64,000 nt of DNA from Morganella morganii H1r (GTDB lineage: Bacteria > Pseudomonadota > Gammaproteobacteria > Enterobacterales > Enterobacteriaceae). The notes beneath the pieces were generated by a model, which searched no databases, was not told the origin of the DNA, and worked only from the letters and a program-made list of their open reading frames with translations. Location: assembly GCF_000633515.1 (NCBI RefSeq), contig NZ_AYMP01000006.1, positions 186,001 to 250,000 on the forward strand, read 5' to 3'. The position numbers and the translations under genes were made by a program. This document shows, in pieces, positions 18,722-28,031 of the stretch; the first letter of the stretch is position 1, and the number at the start of each line of letters is the position of its first letter.

Positions 18722-18833
18722 TATTAACCTCAGGTTGGTAATGAAGTGATATCAGAGTAGTTTATTTCACGCAGCGAAGAAATATAATAATTTACATCAA
18801 TTACAGGTATTAAATCATAATTACAGGCTATTT

Positions 18834-19571
18834 ATGAAACCACAACAGCGAACTGCCATCATCACTGATGCAGAAAGTTGTCTGGGGAAAGCATTAGTCA
18901 GAACACTGCTTGATGAAAATTATAACGTGATTGGTATATTCAGCAGTGATGAAAACAAGCAACATTTTTTACAGGAACTGGATAATAAAGCCGCATTTCT
19001 GCCCGTGACCGGTGAAAGCCATTGTGCTGATTTCGCCGGGCAACTGATACAACAGGGGATTATTCATTTCGGAAATATCGATATTATTATCCATAATTCC
19101 GGTGCTTTTCTCAGCAAAAATTATGAAAAAACGACGCCGGATGATTTCATGCATTTAATAAACAGTAATATTTATAGTTTATTTAATCTGAGTCAATTGG
19201 CGATTAAAAACATGTTGAAAAATCACGGTGGTAAAATTATCGTGGTAACCTCCTGTATTGCCCTGCAGCCGTCACAGAAAATACCGGCCGCACTGAGTGT
19301 TCTGGCAAAGGAAGGTGTGCACGGGCTGGTCAGAGCACTGGCGCTGGAGTACGCGAAGAAAAATATCCGTGTTAATGCCGTGGCACCGGGATATATTGAA
19401 TCCCCGCTGAATACAGCACTTAATCAGGATTTTATTAATTTAGTCTCTCCGGCGGATAAAGTCGGAACCATTAATGATATTATAGAAAGTATTCGTTTTC
19501 TGCTGAAGTCTGATTATATTAACGGCACTGTTATGCCGGTTGACGGAGGCTATTCAGCAGGAAACTGGTAA
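18834..19571 (+). CDS. Short-chain dehydrogenase-like protein, catalytically degenerate
   Basis: A 245-residue SDR-fold protein. Family marks remain: NSGA (88-91), N112, S140 and K159 of the catalytic tetrad, and the C-terminal RVNAVAPGYIESPL ... VDGGYSAGNW. However, the catalytic Tyr of YxxxK is Ser155 (S-V-L-A-K), and the Gly-rich cofactor loop reads TDAESCLG (11-18), losing two of three glycines. Classical oxidoreductase activity is therefore doubtful; a binding or regulatory role, or an atypical reaction, is possible. The gene is more A+T-rich than its flagellar neighbours, hinting at acquisition. Divergent LysR regulator; own terminator. Confidence 0.8.
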   Translation: MKPQQRTAIITDAESCLGKALVRTLLDENYNVIGIFSSDENKQHFLQELDNKAAFLPVTGESHCADFAGQLIQQGIIHFGNIDIIIHNSGAFLSKNYEKTTPDDFMHLINSNIYSLFNLSQLAIKNMLKNHGGKIIVVTSCIALQPSQKIPAALSVLAKEGVHGLVRALALEYAKKNIRVNAVAPGYIESPLNTALNQDFINLVSPADKVGTINDIIESIRFLLKSDYINGTVMPVDGGYSAGNW

Positions 19572-19639
19572 CCGTGTTATTTCTCAAGTCGTTTTCCGGA
19601 TTATACACAGCAATATTCATTTGTACGCCATTACCGGAT

Positions 19640-19675
19640 CCGGTAATCACTTTCTCGGTGATTACCGGTTTTTTA
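19640..19675 (+). terminator. Terminator after the SDR gene
   Basis: Perfect 11-bp stem CCGGTAATCAC/GTGATTACCGG (19640-19650 with 19658-19668) with a 7-base loop and six T, 68 bases after the SDR stop and ahead of convergent fliR. Confidence 0.93.
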
Positions 19676-19732
19676 TTTCCGGTATATAAGAATATTTATA
19701 CTGTTATGACACCGGAAATGTGTGAAAACCGG

Positions 19733-20518
19733 TTACGGCGAGGCAAACAGATTAAAGATCAGTGAGAGCTGCTCAAACGCCTGATGAATCACGCGCTCGG
19801 TAAAGCCCGGCAGAACGGAAATGATCAGACCCAGCATACTGATACCGACAGTCAGCGTCAGCGGGAATCCCACCACAAAAACAGACAGCTGCGGCGTCAT
19901 CCGGTTCAGAATACCTAACGCCAGGTTAAGAATCAGAAACAGGGTGATAAACGGCAGCGCCAGCATTAATCCGTTGAGAAAGATATGGTTAGCCGACTGT
20001 ACCAGCATACGGAATCCTTCACGGTTAAGCGGGGTGACCTGCACCGGGATAAGATCAAACGAACTTATCACAATGTGGATAAGCCACAGGTGCCCGTCAA
20101 ACGCGAGAAACAGCAGCAGAGTAATCAGGTTCAGAATACGAGCCAGAATCGGCATGTTCGGCCCGCCGCTCGGGTCAAAGAAGGTGGCGAAGGATAAACC
20201 CATCTGAAGACCGATCACTTCCCCCGCATGGCGGACGGCGGCAAATGCCATCTGCATGGTCAGCCCCATCGCCACACCAATCACCACCTGCTGTAAAATC
20301 ACCCACAGACCGGGAGCGGAAAACAGCGGGATATTCACCACCGGCAGCTGCGGGGATACAATCAGAACCGTGAAAAAGGCCAGCATCACCCGCACCTTGC
20401 TGATCGACTGCTTTTCATTGAAAAACGGCGCGGTACCCAGCAGTGCCAGCACCCGGATAAACGGGTAAAATCCCTGGCTCAGCCACAGTGTCAGTGTTTC
20501 ACTGGTGATACTTAACAT
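19733..20518 (-). CDS. fliR: FliR flagellar export gate protein
   Basis: A 261-residue inner-membrane protein of the export gate, with FliP and FliQ forming the FliP5Q4R1 pore. About six membrane segments; typical stretches include FNEKQSISKVRVMLAFFTVLIV, HAGEVIGLQMGLSFATFFDP and VGFPLTLTVGISMLGLIISVLPGF. Starts MLSITSETLTLWL. Last gene of the fliLMNOPQR block; the convergent SDR terminator is on the other side. Confidence 0.95.
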   Translation of the reverse strand: MLSITSETLTLWLSQGFYPFIRVLALLGTAPFFNEKQSISKVRVMLAFFTVLIVSPQLPVVNIPLFSAPGLWVILQQVVIGVAMGLTMQMAFAAVRHAGEVIGLQMGLSFATFFDPSGGPNMPILARILNLITLLLFLAFDGHLWLIHIVISSFDLIPVQVTPLNREGFRMLVQSANHIFLNGLMLALPFITLFLILNLALGILNRMTPQLSVFVVGFPLTLTVGISMLGLIISVLPGFTERVIHQAFEQLSLIFNLFASP

Positions 20519-20521
20519 AAA

Positions 20522-20791
20522 TCAGCCGATAATAAATGGCAGATTGGTTAACAGTGCGCGCATATAATCCGTGAGCAGATTCAGCATCCACGGACCGGCA
20601 ATCACAATCACACTGATAACAGACAGAATTTTCGGAATGAATGACAGGGTCATTTCATTCACCTGGGTCGCCGCCTGTAACAGACTGATCAGCAGACCGG
20701 CTGCCAGCGCCGCCAGCAGCAGCGGGGCGGCCAGCATCAGGGCGATTTTCATGGCTTCGGTGCCCAGCGCCATTACGGATTCCGGTGTCAT
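20522..20791 (-). CDS. fliQ: FliQ flagellar export gate protein
   Basis: An 89-residue protein with two membrane helices, exactly the FliQ family length. Conserved core: ALGTEAMKIALMLAAPLLLAALAAGLLISLLQAATQVNEMTLSFIPK-type sequence, with the ATQ.NE..LSF.PK signature between the helices. Three bases from fliR and 29 bases from fliP in the same direction. Confidence 0.96.
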   Translation of the reverse strand: MTPESVMALGTEAMKIALMLAAPLLLAALAAGLLISLLQAATQVNEMTLSFIPKILSVISVIVIAGPWMLNLLTDYMRALLTNLPFIIG

Positions 20792-20820
20792 ACTCTCTCC
20801 TGACTCATATTATCTTCCGA

Positions 20821-21561
20821 CTAAAAAAAGCTTTGTGATAACGAACCGAGCAGCAACTGCCAGCCATCCACCAGCACAAAAAGCATCAGCTTAAAGGGCA
20901 GGGAAACCGTGGCAGGCGGTACCATCATCATCCCGAGTGCCATCAGTACACTGGCCACCACGAGGTCAATAATCAGGAACGGAATAAACAGCGTGAAACC
21001 AATCTGGAAGGCGGTTTTCAGTTCGCTGGTGATAAAAGCCGGGATCAGAATGCGCATCGGCACATCTTTGGCCTCCTGAATTTCACCCACTTTGGCGATA
21101 TGGGCAAACAGTGCCAGGTCGTTTTCGCGTGTCTGGCCGAGCATAAAGGTGCGCAGCGGCGCGGTACCGCGATCCAGTGCCGTTTCCAGACTGATCTTGT
21201 CTTCACTGAACGGACGGTAAGCATCGTCGTAGACTTTATCGAACACCGGTGACATCACAAAAAACGTCAGAAACAGCGCCAGCCCGAGCAGTACCTGGTT
21301 TGGTGGTGCCGACGGTGTGCCGAGGGCGTTGCGTAATAGGCCCAGCACAATAATGATGCGGGTAAAACTGGTGGTCATCAGCAGCAGAGCAGGGATAAAG
21401 CCCAGCAATGTCAGAAACAGCAGGGTCTGAACCGGCAGAGACCAGCTCTGGCCGCCGTCCGGCAGCACATGGCTGACAACCCCCGGCAGTGAAGCCTGTG
21501 CCTGCGGAACCAGCAGAAACAGAGCGAGTGCGGGAAGGGTGCGTTTGAGCAATGACATCAT
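20821..21561 (-). CDS. fliP: FliP flagellar export gate protein
   Basis: A 246-residue export-gate protein. FliP is unusual among gate proteins in carrying a cleavable signal peptide, and one is visible here ([24 protein letters not shown]). Family signatures: [39 protein letters not shown] region and [20 protein letters not shown]-type stretch. Nine bases separate it from fliO upstream. Confidence 0.96.
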   Translation of the reverse strand: MMSLLKRTLPALALFLLVPQAQASLPGVVSHVLPDGGQSWSLPVQTLLFLTLLGFIPALLLMTTSFTRIIIVLGLLRNALGTPSAPPNQVLLGLALFLTFFVMSPVFDKVYDDAYRPFSEDKISLETALDRGTAPLRTFMLGQTRENDLALFAHIAKVGEIQEAKDVPMRILIPAFITSELKTAFQIGFTLFIPFLIIDLVVASVLMALGMMMVPPATVSLPFKLMLFVLVDGWQLLLGSLSQSFF

Positions 21562-21569
21562 GAGAAATC

Positions 21570-22037
21570 TCAGCGTGGTTCGTCAGCCGGTACCGCATCG
21601 TTATTGGCGGTACGTTTGGTTTTCAGCAGTGCCTGAAAGGCGGAAGGGGCATCGGTCACCGCTGCCGGGTCAGCCGGACAGCGGTGCAGAAGATTCACCG
21701 ACTGCGCGGTCACTCCCAGTACCAGCCATTCGCCCTGAATTTCCGCCACCACCAGCCGTTCTTTGTTTCCCAGAGAACAGGTGCTTCTGATACGCAGCAG
21801 CGGGTTTTTACCGGCCAGTTTTGCGGTAAAGCCGAATTTGCGGACAAGCCAGGTCAGCCCCAGGATCAGCAGAATAATGCCGCTGAGGGCGCCGGACACC
21901 TGAAGCAGACTGTCTGTGCTGTTAATCGCCTGAGAACCGGCCGCGGGCGGCGGCAGGGTCACGGAAGAAAAAACGGCATGGTCTGCCGTTTTTTCTGCGG
22001 CCGGTAAAACGGGGGTACCGGATGCGGTCGGTGTCAT
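21570..22037 (-). CDS. fliO: FliO export gate accessory protein
   Basis: A 155-residue protein with one membrane helix ([21 protein letters not shown], about residues 48-68) and a small cytoplasmic domain ([34 protein letters not shown]) that matches the conserved part of FliO. FliO helps FliP assemble and is not in the final pore. The N-terminus is Ala/Thr/Pro-rich and poorly conserved. ATG lies one base after the fliN stop, so the genes are coupled. Confidence 0.9.
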   Translation of the reverse strand: MTPTASGTPVLPAAEKTADHAVFSSVTLPPPAAGSQAINSTDSLLQVSGALSGIILLILGLTWLVRKFGFTAKLAGKNPLLRIRSTCSLGNKERLVVAEIQGEWLVLGVTAQSVNLLHRCPADPAAVTDAPSAFQALLKTKRTANNDAVPADEPR

Positions 22038-22038
22038 A

Positions 22039-22449
22039 TCAGCGGCTCAGGCGGCGCATACGTTCAGACGGGGTGATAATATCGGTGATGCGGATCCCGT
22101 AATTATCGGAGACCACCACCACTTCACCCTGGGCAATCAGATAGCCGTTGATCAGAATATCCAGCGGTTCACCGGCCAGTCCGTCCAGTGCCACCACGGA
22201 GCCCTGGGATAAACTCAGCAGCTTCTTGATGGTCATTTTTGTCCGGCCCAGTTCGACAGAGAGACGGACAGGGATATCCATAATCAGATTGATATCAGAC
22301 AGCTGATTCAGCGGATTCTGGCTGTCGAGATTATCAAACGCCTGACTGGTCCCGGTTTCTGCTTTTTTTTGTTGTTCCATTGCCTCTGCCCACAGAGACT
22401 CGCCATCGTGTTCCGGGTTCATATCAGGAGTGTTGTTCGCCTCACTCAT
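22039..22449 (-). CDS. fliN: FliN C-ring switch protein
   Basis: A 136-residue SpoA-domain protein of the flagellar C ring. The N-terminal tail is acidic; the C-terminal part (INLIMDIPVRLSVELGRTKMTIKKLLSLSQGSVVALDGLAGEPLDILINGYLIAQGEVVVV-type stretch) is the conserved SpoA fold that binds FliM and FliH. Overlaps the fliM end by 8 bases. Confidence 0.97.
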   Translation of the reverse strand: MSEANNTPDMNPEHDGESLWAEAMEQQKKAETGTSQAFDNLDSQNPLNQLSDINLIMDIPVRLSVELGRTKMTIKKLLSLSQGSVVALDGLAGEPLDILINGYLIAQGEVVVVSDNYGIRITDIITPSERMRRLSR

Positions 22450-23455
22450 TGGTTTTTTCCTCGTCCAGAGTGTTTAATACAGGATTAATCAAATGTTCCA
22501 CACGCAATGCATACTGGCCGTCGCGGGTGCCGTACTGACTGGTCAGTACCGGTACGCCGTCCACACTGACGATCAGGCGATCCGGCTTCTCCACCGGAAT
22601 TACATCCCCTTTCTGCAGTTGCAGTAATTTTGAAATCCGCAGCGGGACTTCAGCGAAATTCGCCACCAGCTCCAGTTCGGAGTGTTTCACCTGGGTTACC
22701 AGGCTGGACACCCAGGCTTCATTTTCCTGGTGGCCGTGCTCTATCGGCGGGTTAATCAGCCGTTCACGGACAGGTTCAATCATGGCGATCGGAATACAGA
22801 TACTCAGCTCACCCACGGTATTGCCGATCTCCACCAGGAAGGAGGTGGTGACCACGATATCGTTGGGGGAGGTGGTGATATTGGTGAATTTCACCTGCAT
22901 TTCGGAACGTACATATTCCACGTCGACTTCGGCAATCGGCTTCCAGGCATCGCGGTAGGCGTTCAGTGCCAGTTTCAGCATGCGGTGGATAATGCGCTGT
23001 TCGGTGTTGGTAAATTCTTTGCCTTCGGAACGGACCGGAAAACGGCCGTCCCCGCCGAACAGGTTATCGACAGCGATATAAACCAGTGCCGGTTCAAAGG
23101 TGAACAGTGCGGTTCCGCGCAGCGGCGGCATATGCACAAGGTTCAGGTTGGTCGGTACCGGCAGATTACGGGCAAACTCATGATAAGGTTCAATTTTGAT
23201 ACCACCGACCGTAATATCAGGACTGCGGCGCAGCATGTTGAACAGCCCCATGCGGAACTGGCGGGCAAAACGCTCGTTAATAATTTCCAGGGACTGCATA
23301 CGCTCGCGGATAACGCGGCGCTGGGTATTCGGATCATAAGGACGGACGTTGTCCTTACGTTTATTGAGTGCTGTGTCGGCAGGCTGCGGCTCTGACGGCG
23401 AGTCACCATTGAGCAGCGCGTCTATCTCTGCCTGAGATAAAATATTATCGCTCAT
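22442..23455 (-). CDS. fliM: FliM C-ring switch protein
   Basis: A 337-residue switch protein that binds CheY-P. The N-terminal CheY-binding peptide LSQAEIDALLNG is intact, a central CheC-like domain follows (RFARQFRMGLFNMLRRSPDITVGGI), and a SpoA domain ends the protein (LRISKLLQLQKGDVIPV). Five bases separate it from fliL; overlaps fliN. Confidence 0.97.
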   Translation of the reverse strand: MSDNILSQAEIDALLNGDSPSEPQPADTALNKRKDNVRPYDPNTQRRVIRERMQSLEIINERFARQFRMGLFNMLRRSPDITVGGIKIEPYHEFARNLPVPTNLNLVHMPPLRGTALFTFEPALVYIAVDNLFGGDGRFPVRSEGKEFTNTEQRIIHRMLKLALNAYRDAWKPIAEVDVEYVRSEMQVKFTNITTSPNDIVVTTSFLVEIGNTVGELSICIPIAMIEPVRERLINPPIEHGHQENEAWVSSLVTQVKHSELELVANFAEVPLRISKLLQLQKGDVIPVEKPDRLIVSVDGVPVLTSQYGTRDGQYALRVEHLINPVLNTLDEEKTNE

Positions 23456-23460
23456 CAGTT

Positions 23461-23946
23461 TTACCGGAGAATAAAGGTGGTGAATAACACATCCGAAATT
23501 TCCTGATCCGGCTGTCCCTGTACCACGGTCGGCGCTAAGGTGGTTTTCACTGCCTTCATCAGCTGAAGTTTGCCGTCATGGGTACTGAGCGTCTGCGGGG
23601 ACTGCTGAGAGAGCAAAAGTAACAGGCGGCTGCGGACTTCCGGCAGATATTCATGGAGTTGTTTGCGGGAACGCTCGTTGGCCAGACGCAGTGTCATATC
23701 AATATACAGCACACGATCACGGCCGTTGTTCATACCGGGAAGATTCACGGTAAACGGTTCAATGCCCATAAAGATAGGCTCAGGCATATTGGCCCGTTTT
23801 TCGTCTGCGGTACCGGCAGTGGTGGTGTCCTGCTGAGAAGACCACCAGCTGTACCCCCCGAAACCTGCTCCTGCGAGGGCAATCAGGGCAAAGATAACCA
23901 GTAACCCGGTATTGGAACCTTTTGAGGCATTGCGTGAAGACGACAT
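23461..23946 (-). CDS. fliL: FliL basal-body-associated membrane protein
   Basis: A 161-residue protein with one N-terminal membrane helix (GLLVIFALIALAGAGFGGYSWW, about residues 14-35) and a periplasmic domain (FTVNLPGMNNGRDRVLYIDMTLRLANER) that forms a ring around the stator. First gene of the fliLMNOPQR block; a terminator after fliK lies upstream, so a promoter should exist in 23947-24055. No sigma-28 site seen there. Confidence 0.95.
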   Translation of the reverse strand: MSSSRNASKGSNTGLLVIFALIALAGAGFGGYSWWSSQQDTTTAGTADEKRANMPEPIFMGIEPFTVNLPGMNNGRDRVLYIDMTLRLANERSRKQLHEYLPEVRSRLLLLLSQQSPQTLSTHDGKLQLMKAVKTTLAPTVVQGQPDQEISDVLFTTFILR

Positions 23947-24055
23947 GTTAACTGAATTCCTATTTCTTGATAGCGAACCCCGGCAGGGGGTTCATACTCT
24001 GTAAGCCCGTCCATTATGGCGTGCTTCTGAAGGACTAAAGGGAGGAAAAACGAAG

Positions 24056-24096
24056 CAAAAAGGCGGTAACTCGGGGCTTTAGTCGCCTGTACCGCC
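24056..24096 (-). terminator. Terminator between fliK and fliL
   Basis: On the minus strand GGCGGTA (24090-24096) pairs with TACCGCC (24062-24068), followed by five T. It starts 15 bases after the fliK stop, splitting the fliFGHIJK and fliLMNOPQR units. Confidence 0.75.
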
Positions 24097-24110
24097 GTTA
24101 TGCACAGGGA

Positions 24111-25478
24111 TCAGGCGAAGGTATCGATCCCGCCGCGGGCGCGGGCGTCATGAAGTGCCGCCGGGCGGACAAGGTTATCGGTGCTGATATTCACGCCGCT
24201 GATACTGCCGGCGGAAACAATACTGTCAGCACTGCCGCCGCTGTGACGATCATCACCGGAGCCTTGCTGATTACCGTGATACTCCTGCCCGACAGAGCTT
24301 TGCGCCAGGTGAATTCCGCTCTCCTGAAGGGCGTTGCGCAGCACCGGCATCATGGACTCCATCGCCGCGCGGACATGGCTGTGCGGGGAGACAAAGTGCA
24401 TCACCGCCTGATTATCCTCAATTTTAAGATGGATATTCAGCGAGCCCAGCTCTTCCGGATGCAGACGCAGCTGTGCCTGCTGTAATCCCTGGCGGGAGAA
24501 ATAGATCATATTCCGGCTGACCTGCTGCTGCCACAGTTCGCTGCCGAGCTGCGCGGTCAGCTGCATGGCAGGCTGAGCCACCGGCGCATTGGTCTGCGCG
24601 GCGGTGCCTTGTGCCGCTGCCGGCATCAGCGCCGGGCTCTGCACGGCAGTATGGCTGCCCGGCGCGGTTATCGTCTGAAAGGCGCTGCTTTCTGTTTTGA
24701 TGCTGAATGCGCTTTTGCTGTTATCCGCGCTGCCGGTATCGGCGGCGGAAGTCAGTGATAACGGCACGGAAGTGTCAGCGGGTTTCTTATTCAGCGGTAA
24801 AAAATCATCCGGCAGGGCTTTCTGATCCGGTTTTTGGGTATCGGTCAGTGAAAAACGCGGCTGATCCACACGCGGTTTGGACTTGTCATCAACAAACAGG
24901 GTGCGGGCATCGTTATTTTCATCCGTAAGCAGAGGCTTATCACCGGTCGTCGTCAGCGTGTCCTGCGGCAGTTCTGTGGTTTTGGCGCTGTTTTTTCCGT
25001 TGTCATCAATATGCAGTTTTGTGTCTGCGGCCGCTTTATCCGATGCGTTGCTTTCCTTCCCGGTCAGGCGTTCTTTCAGTGCCGCGAGCAGGGTATTGTC
25101 AGCGTCACCGTCTGTCTGCGGTAATGCAGGTGCATCATCCCCGGTGGTCAGCAATTTTGCATCCAGCGCCGGTGAGGCTGTATCCCCGGCAAGGCGGCGG
25201 GAGAAATTCAGCTGTGCCATGGTGTCGGCACCGGTCTGTTTTTCCTGTGCGGAGACCGTTTTACCCTCTGCGGCCTGTTTATGCGCGGCAGTGTCATTGC
25301 GGGTTTGTTTCACCGCATGTACCGCCTGTGCCGGTTTTTCCGGGCGCGGCTGCTGTGCATCCATCACCGCCTGAAACGGCAGGACGGTTGCCTGTGCATC
25401 TTCCGCACGCGGGGATCCCTGTTTATTCAGTGTATTGTCAGCTGAACTGACTGCTTTGCTACCGGCGTTGACATCCAT
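24111..25478 (-). CDS. fliK: FliK hook-length control protein
   Basis: A 455-residue hook ruler that is exported and then signals FlhB to switch substrates. The first 300 residues are Ala/Thr/Asp/Lys-rich and disordered, as usual. The C-terminal domain is conserved (LRLHPEELGSLNIHLKIEDNQAVMHFVSPHSHVRAAMESMMPVLRNALQESGI-like). ATG 25478 is preferred: it overlaps the fliJ stop (TAATG) and GGAG lies 9 bases upstream, whereas the ATG at 25493 has no ribosome-binding site. Longer than E. coli FliK (375), which in a ruler could relate to hook length. Confidence 0.93.
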   Translation of the reverse strand: MDVNAGSKAVSSADNTLNKQGSPRAEDAQATVLPFQAVMDAQQPRPEKPAQAVHAVKQTRNDTAAHKQAAEGKTVSAQEKQTGADTMAQLNFSRRLAGDTASPALDAKLLTTGDDAPALPQTDGDADNTLLAALKERLTGKESNASDKAAADTKLHIDDNGKNSAKTTELPQDTLTTTGDKPLLTDENNDARTLFVDDKSKPRVDQPRFSLTDTQKPDQKALPDDFLPLNKKPADTSVPLSLTSAADTGSADNSKSAFSIKTESSAFQTITAPGSHTAVQSPALMPAAAQGTAAQTNAPVAQPAMQLTAQLGSELWQQQVSRNMIYFSRQGLQQAQLRLHPEELGSLNIHLKIEDNQAVMHFVSPHSHVRAAMESMMPVLRNALQESGIHLAQSSVGQEYHGNQQGSGDDRHSGGSADSIVSAGSISGVNISTDNLVRPAALHDARARGGIDTFA

Positions 25479-25921
25479 TAACGGGTTCTCCATAAAGTCG
25501 TGCGCTGGGCAAATTCATCCATCTGCTTTTGCTCCAGCCGGTTTTGTCGTTGATTTTTTGCATGATCCGCACGGCGGATCAGGGTATCGAAGGCATTGAC
25601 GCGCTGCTGTTTTTCCTGCCAGTGACGGTTGGCATCACTGACACGCTGCTCCCACAGGTTCAGCTGACCCTGCTGCTGTTCAATGGTCAGTTCGAGGGTG
25701 ACCAGAAACTGCTGATAGTTCTGCCACTTATCGGCGGCCATTCCGCTATACAGTGTCTGATTCAGCTTCTGCCGGTAATCGGCCTGATAATTTTCCAGCA
25801 TGGTCAGCTGCTGACTCATCTGTGTGTGGGTCTGACGCACCTGCGCCAGCACTTTAGCCGCCTCTTCGGCGGCTTCTTCAGCTAAATTTAACAATGTGGT
25901 GAGTGCATGCGTATTTGACAT
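25478..25921 (-). CDS. fliJ: FliJ export chaperone / ATPase stalk
   Basis: A 147-residue, almost wholly helical coiled-coil protein that sits in the FliI hexamer like the gamma subunit of F-ATPase and links it to FlhA. Heptad-rich throughout (AEEAAEEAAKVLAQVRQTHTQMSQQL; KQMDEFAQRTTLWR at the end). Starts at an ATG with GAGG upstream, 11 bases after fliI. Confidence 0.94.
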   Translation of the reverse strand: MSNTHALTTLLNLAEEAAEEAAKVLAQVRQTHTQMSQQLTMLENYQADYRQKLNQTLYSGMAADKWQNYQQFLVTLELTIEQQQGQLNLWEQRVSDANRHWQEKQQRVNAFDTLIRRADHAKNQRQNRLEQKQMDEFAQRTTLWRTR

Positions 25922-25932
25922 TGACGACCTCG

Positions 25933-27297
25933 TTATGCGTCCGGTATCACCTGACTGAGCTGCTCACAGGCGGCCGGGTAGTCACAGCGCTCATCGATAT
26001 CCTGTTGCAGAAACGCCGCCATAGACGGGAACCGCTGAATGGCCTCATCCAGCATCGGGTCACTGCCCGCCGCGTAGGCACCGACGTTAATCAGGTCACG
26101 GTTGCGCTGGTAAGCCGAGGTCAGCTGTTTGAAACGCTGAATTTTCCGGTAATGGCTTTTCTCAATCAGCTCGGTCATGGCACGGCTGATAGAGGCTTCA
26201 ATATCGATAGCAGGGTAGTGTCCGGATTCCGCCAGAGACCGTGAAAGCACGATATGGCCGTCAAGAATGGCCCGCGCGGAGTCAGCGATCGGATCCTGCT
26301 GGTCATCCCCTTCGGTCAGAACAGTGTAAAATGCGGTAACAGAGCCGCCGTTTTTACCGTTGCCTGCCCGTTCGACCAGTGCCGGTAATTTTGCGAACAC
26401 CGACGGAGGATAGCCTTTTGTGGCAGGCGGTTCTCCGATGGCGAGCGCAATTTCACGCTGTGCCATGCTGTAGCGGGTCAGTGAATCCATAATTAACAGC
26501 ACATTGCGGCCCAGATCACGGTAATATTCCGCGATCCGCGTGGCATAAGAGGCACCCTGCATCCGCAGCAGCGGGGAAACGTCCGCCGGTGCCGCGACGA
26601 CCACCGCGCGCTGAAGTCCTTCCGCACCGAGGATATTCTCAATAAAATCTTTGACTTCGCGACCGCGCTCACCAATCAGCCCGACCACAATAATGTCCGC
26701 CTGCGTGAAACGCGCCATCATGCCGAGCAGCACACTTTTCCCGACACCGGAACCGGCAAACAGGCCCATACGCTGACCGCGCCCGACGGTCAGCAGGGCA
26801 TTGATAGCGCGGACACCGACATCCAGCACGTCTTTAATCGGTGAACGTTCCAGCGGGTTGATCGGCGGCGTGGTCAGCGGAGCCCGGATTTTGGCGTCCA
26901 GCGGCCCTTTGCCGTCCAGCGGATTGCCTGAGGCATCAAGAATCCGGCCGAGCAGCTCATCACCCAGCGGCAGCATACGGCTGGTCTGCCCGCCGCTTCC
27001 GGTGGATTGTGCATACACGCGCGCACCCGGCGCGATACCGTCCGGCTCTGCCAGCGGCATCAGCAGCATACGCGGGCCGTTAAAACCGACCACTTCACAG
27101 ATAACTTCTTCGGTGTTGCCGTTGATCACGCGCTCGATAAAACAGGTGGCACCGAGCGGCATTTTGATGCCTTCGGCTTCCATCACCAGCCCGGTGATTT
27201 TGGTCAGGCGCCCGTAATGGCGGGTCATCACCACACCGGACATCCGGGATTCAAAGCTGTCCAGCGCGCCTATCCAGCGGCCGATCCGCGCGGTCAT
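25933..27297 (-). CDS. fliI: FliI flagellum-specific ATPase
   Basis: A 454-residue F1-beta-like ATPase that drives chaperone release at the export gate. Walker [12 protein letters not shown], Walker [11 protein letters not shown], and the ATPase signature [11 protein letters not shown] are present. ATG 27297 overlaps the fliH stop (ATGA) with CGGAG upstream; an extended frame to 27327 lies inside fliH and is not used. The N-terminal [15 protein letters not shown] binds FliH. Confidence 0.97.
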   Translation of the reverse strand: MTARIGRWIGALDSFESRMSGVVMTRHYGRLTKITGLVMEAEGIKMPLGATCFIERVINGNTEEVICEVVGFNGPRMLLMPLAEPDGIAPGARVYAQSTGSGGQTSRMLPLGDELLGRILDASGNPLDGKGPLDAKIRAPLTTPPINPLERSPIKDVLDVGVRAINALLTVGRGQRMGLFAGSGVGKSVLLGMMARFTQADIIVVGLIGERGREVKDFIENILGAEGLQRAVVVAAPADVSPLLRMQGASYATRIAEYYRDLGRNVLLIMDSLTRYSMAQREIALAIGEPPATKGYPPSVFAKLPALVERAGNGKNGGSVTAFYTVLTEGDDQQDPIADSARAILDGHIVLSRSLAESGHYPAIDIEASISRAMTELIEKSHYRKIQRFKQLTSAYQRNRDLINVGAYAAGSDPMLDEAIQRFPSMAAFLQQDIDERCDYPAACEQLSQVIPDA

Positions 27298-28031
27298 GAT
27301 AACGTCTCCGGCGCGTATAACCGGCACAGCTCCTGCCAGCGGGTGGCAACACTCATATCGATTTCGCCGTCATCCGCCACCACACGGCATCCGCCCGCAT
27401 GCAGCTGCGGATCCGGCACCAGCTGCCAGCCGTTCAGACTGAGCTGGGTGCCGATATGCTGCTCCAGCATCTCAATATGTACCGGGTTGACCCGCAGTTC
27501 CGGCTGACCGGCAAACAGCGGTTTCTGCTGAAGCAGACGGCTGATCTCTTCCAGCAGTGCGGTACCGTCACAGACCGCAGGCTGACCAAGCACCTGACGG
27601 GCGGCGGTCAGGGCAATCTGCAACAGTTTGGTGGTCACCACGCTGTCAAAACTGTCGAGGGAATAACTGAACTCGGACAACAGTTTCTGCCACGCTTCCG
27701 TGAGCGGCTGCTGTTCTGTCAGTACCTGCTGACGGCCCTGTTCCGCACCTTCCTGCAGACCCTGAGCAAACCCGGCGTCATAACCGGCTTTTTGTCCCTG
27801 TTCATGACCGGACTGAAAACCGCTGCGCTGCGCCTCTTCTTTCAGGTTATCCAGCAGATTGATCTGCTCGAGTACTTCTTTCGGCTCGAGGCAGGGCACT
27901 TTGGGTTTTTCCGGCTCCGGCTCATCGGACAGGGCAGGGAGTACAGAGGAATTGAGATCCCACTGGTTCAGCTCCCGCGGCTGCCAGCGCTTCCACGGCA
28001 GCGTGGTGTTTTCCTTATCAGACATAGACAT
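27294..28031 (-). CDS. fliH: FliH ATPase regulator
   Basis: A 245-residue FliI-binding protein. A Gly-repeat helix region ([29 protein letters not shown], about residues 75-105) is the classic GxxxG stretch, and the C-terminal domain ([29 protein letters not shown]) is highly conserved. The start is uncertain: ATG 28031 (MSMSDKEN) has GGTGG 5 bases before; ATG 28025 (MSDKEN) matches homologues better. Both overlap fliG. Confidence 0.93.
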   Translation of the reverse strand: MSMSDKENTTLPWKRWQPRELNQWDLNSSVLPALSDEPEPEKPKVPCLEPKEVLEQINLLDNLKEEAQRSGFQSGHEQGQKAGYDAGFAQGLQEGAEQGRQQVLTEQQPLTEAWQKLLSEFSYSLDSFDSVVTTKLLQIALTAARQVLGQPAVCDGTALLEEISRLLQQKPLFAGQPELRVNPVHIEMLEQHIGTQLSLNGWQLVPDPQLHAGGCRVVADDGEIDMSVATRWQELCRLYAPETLS

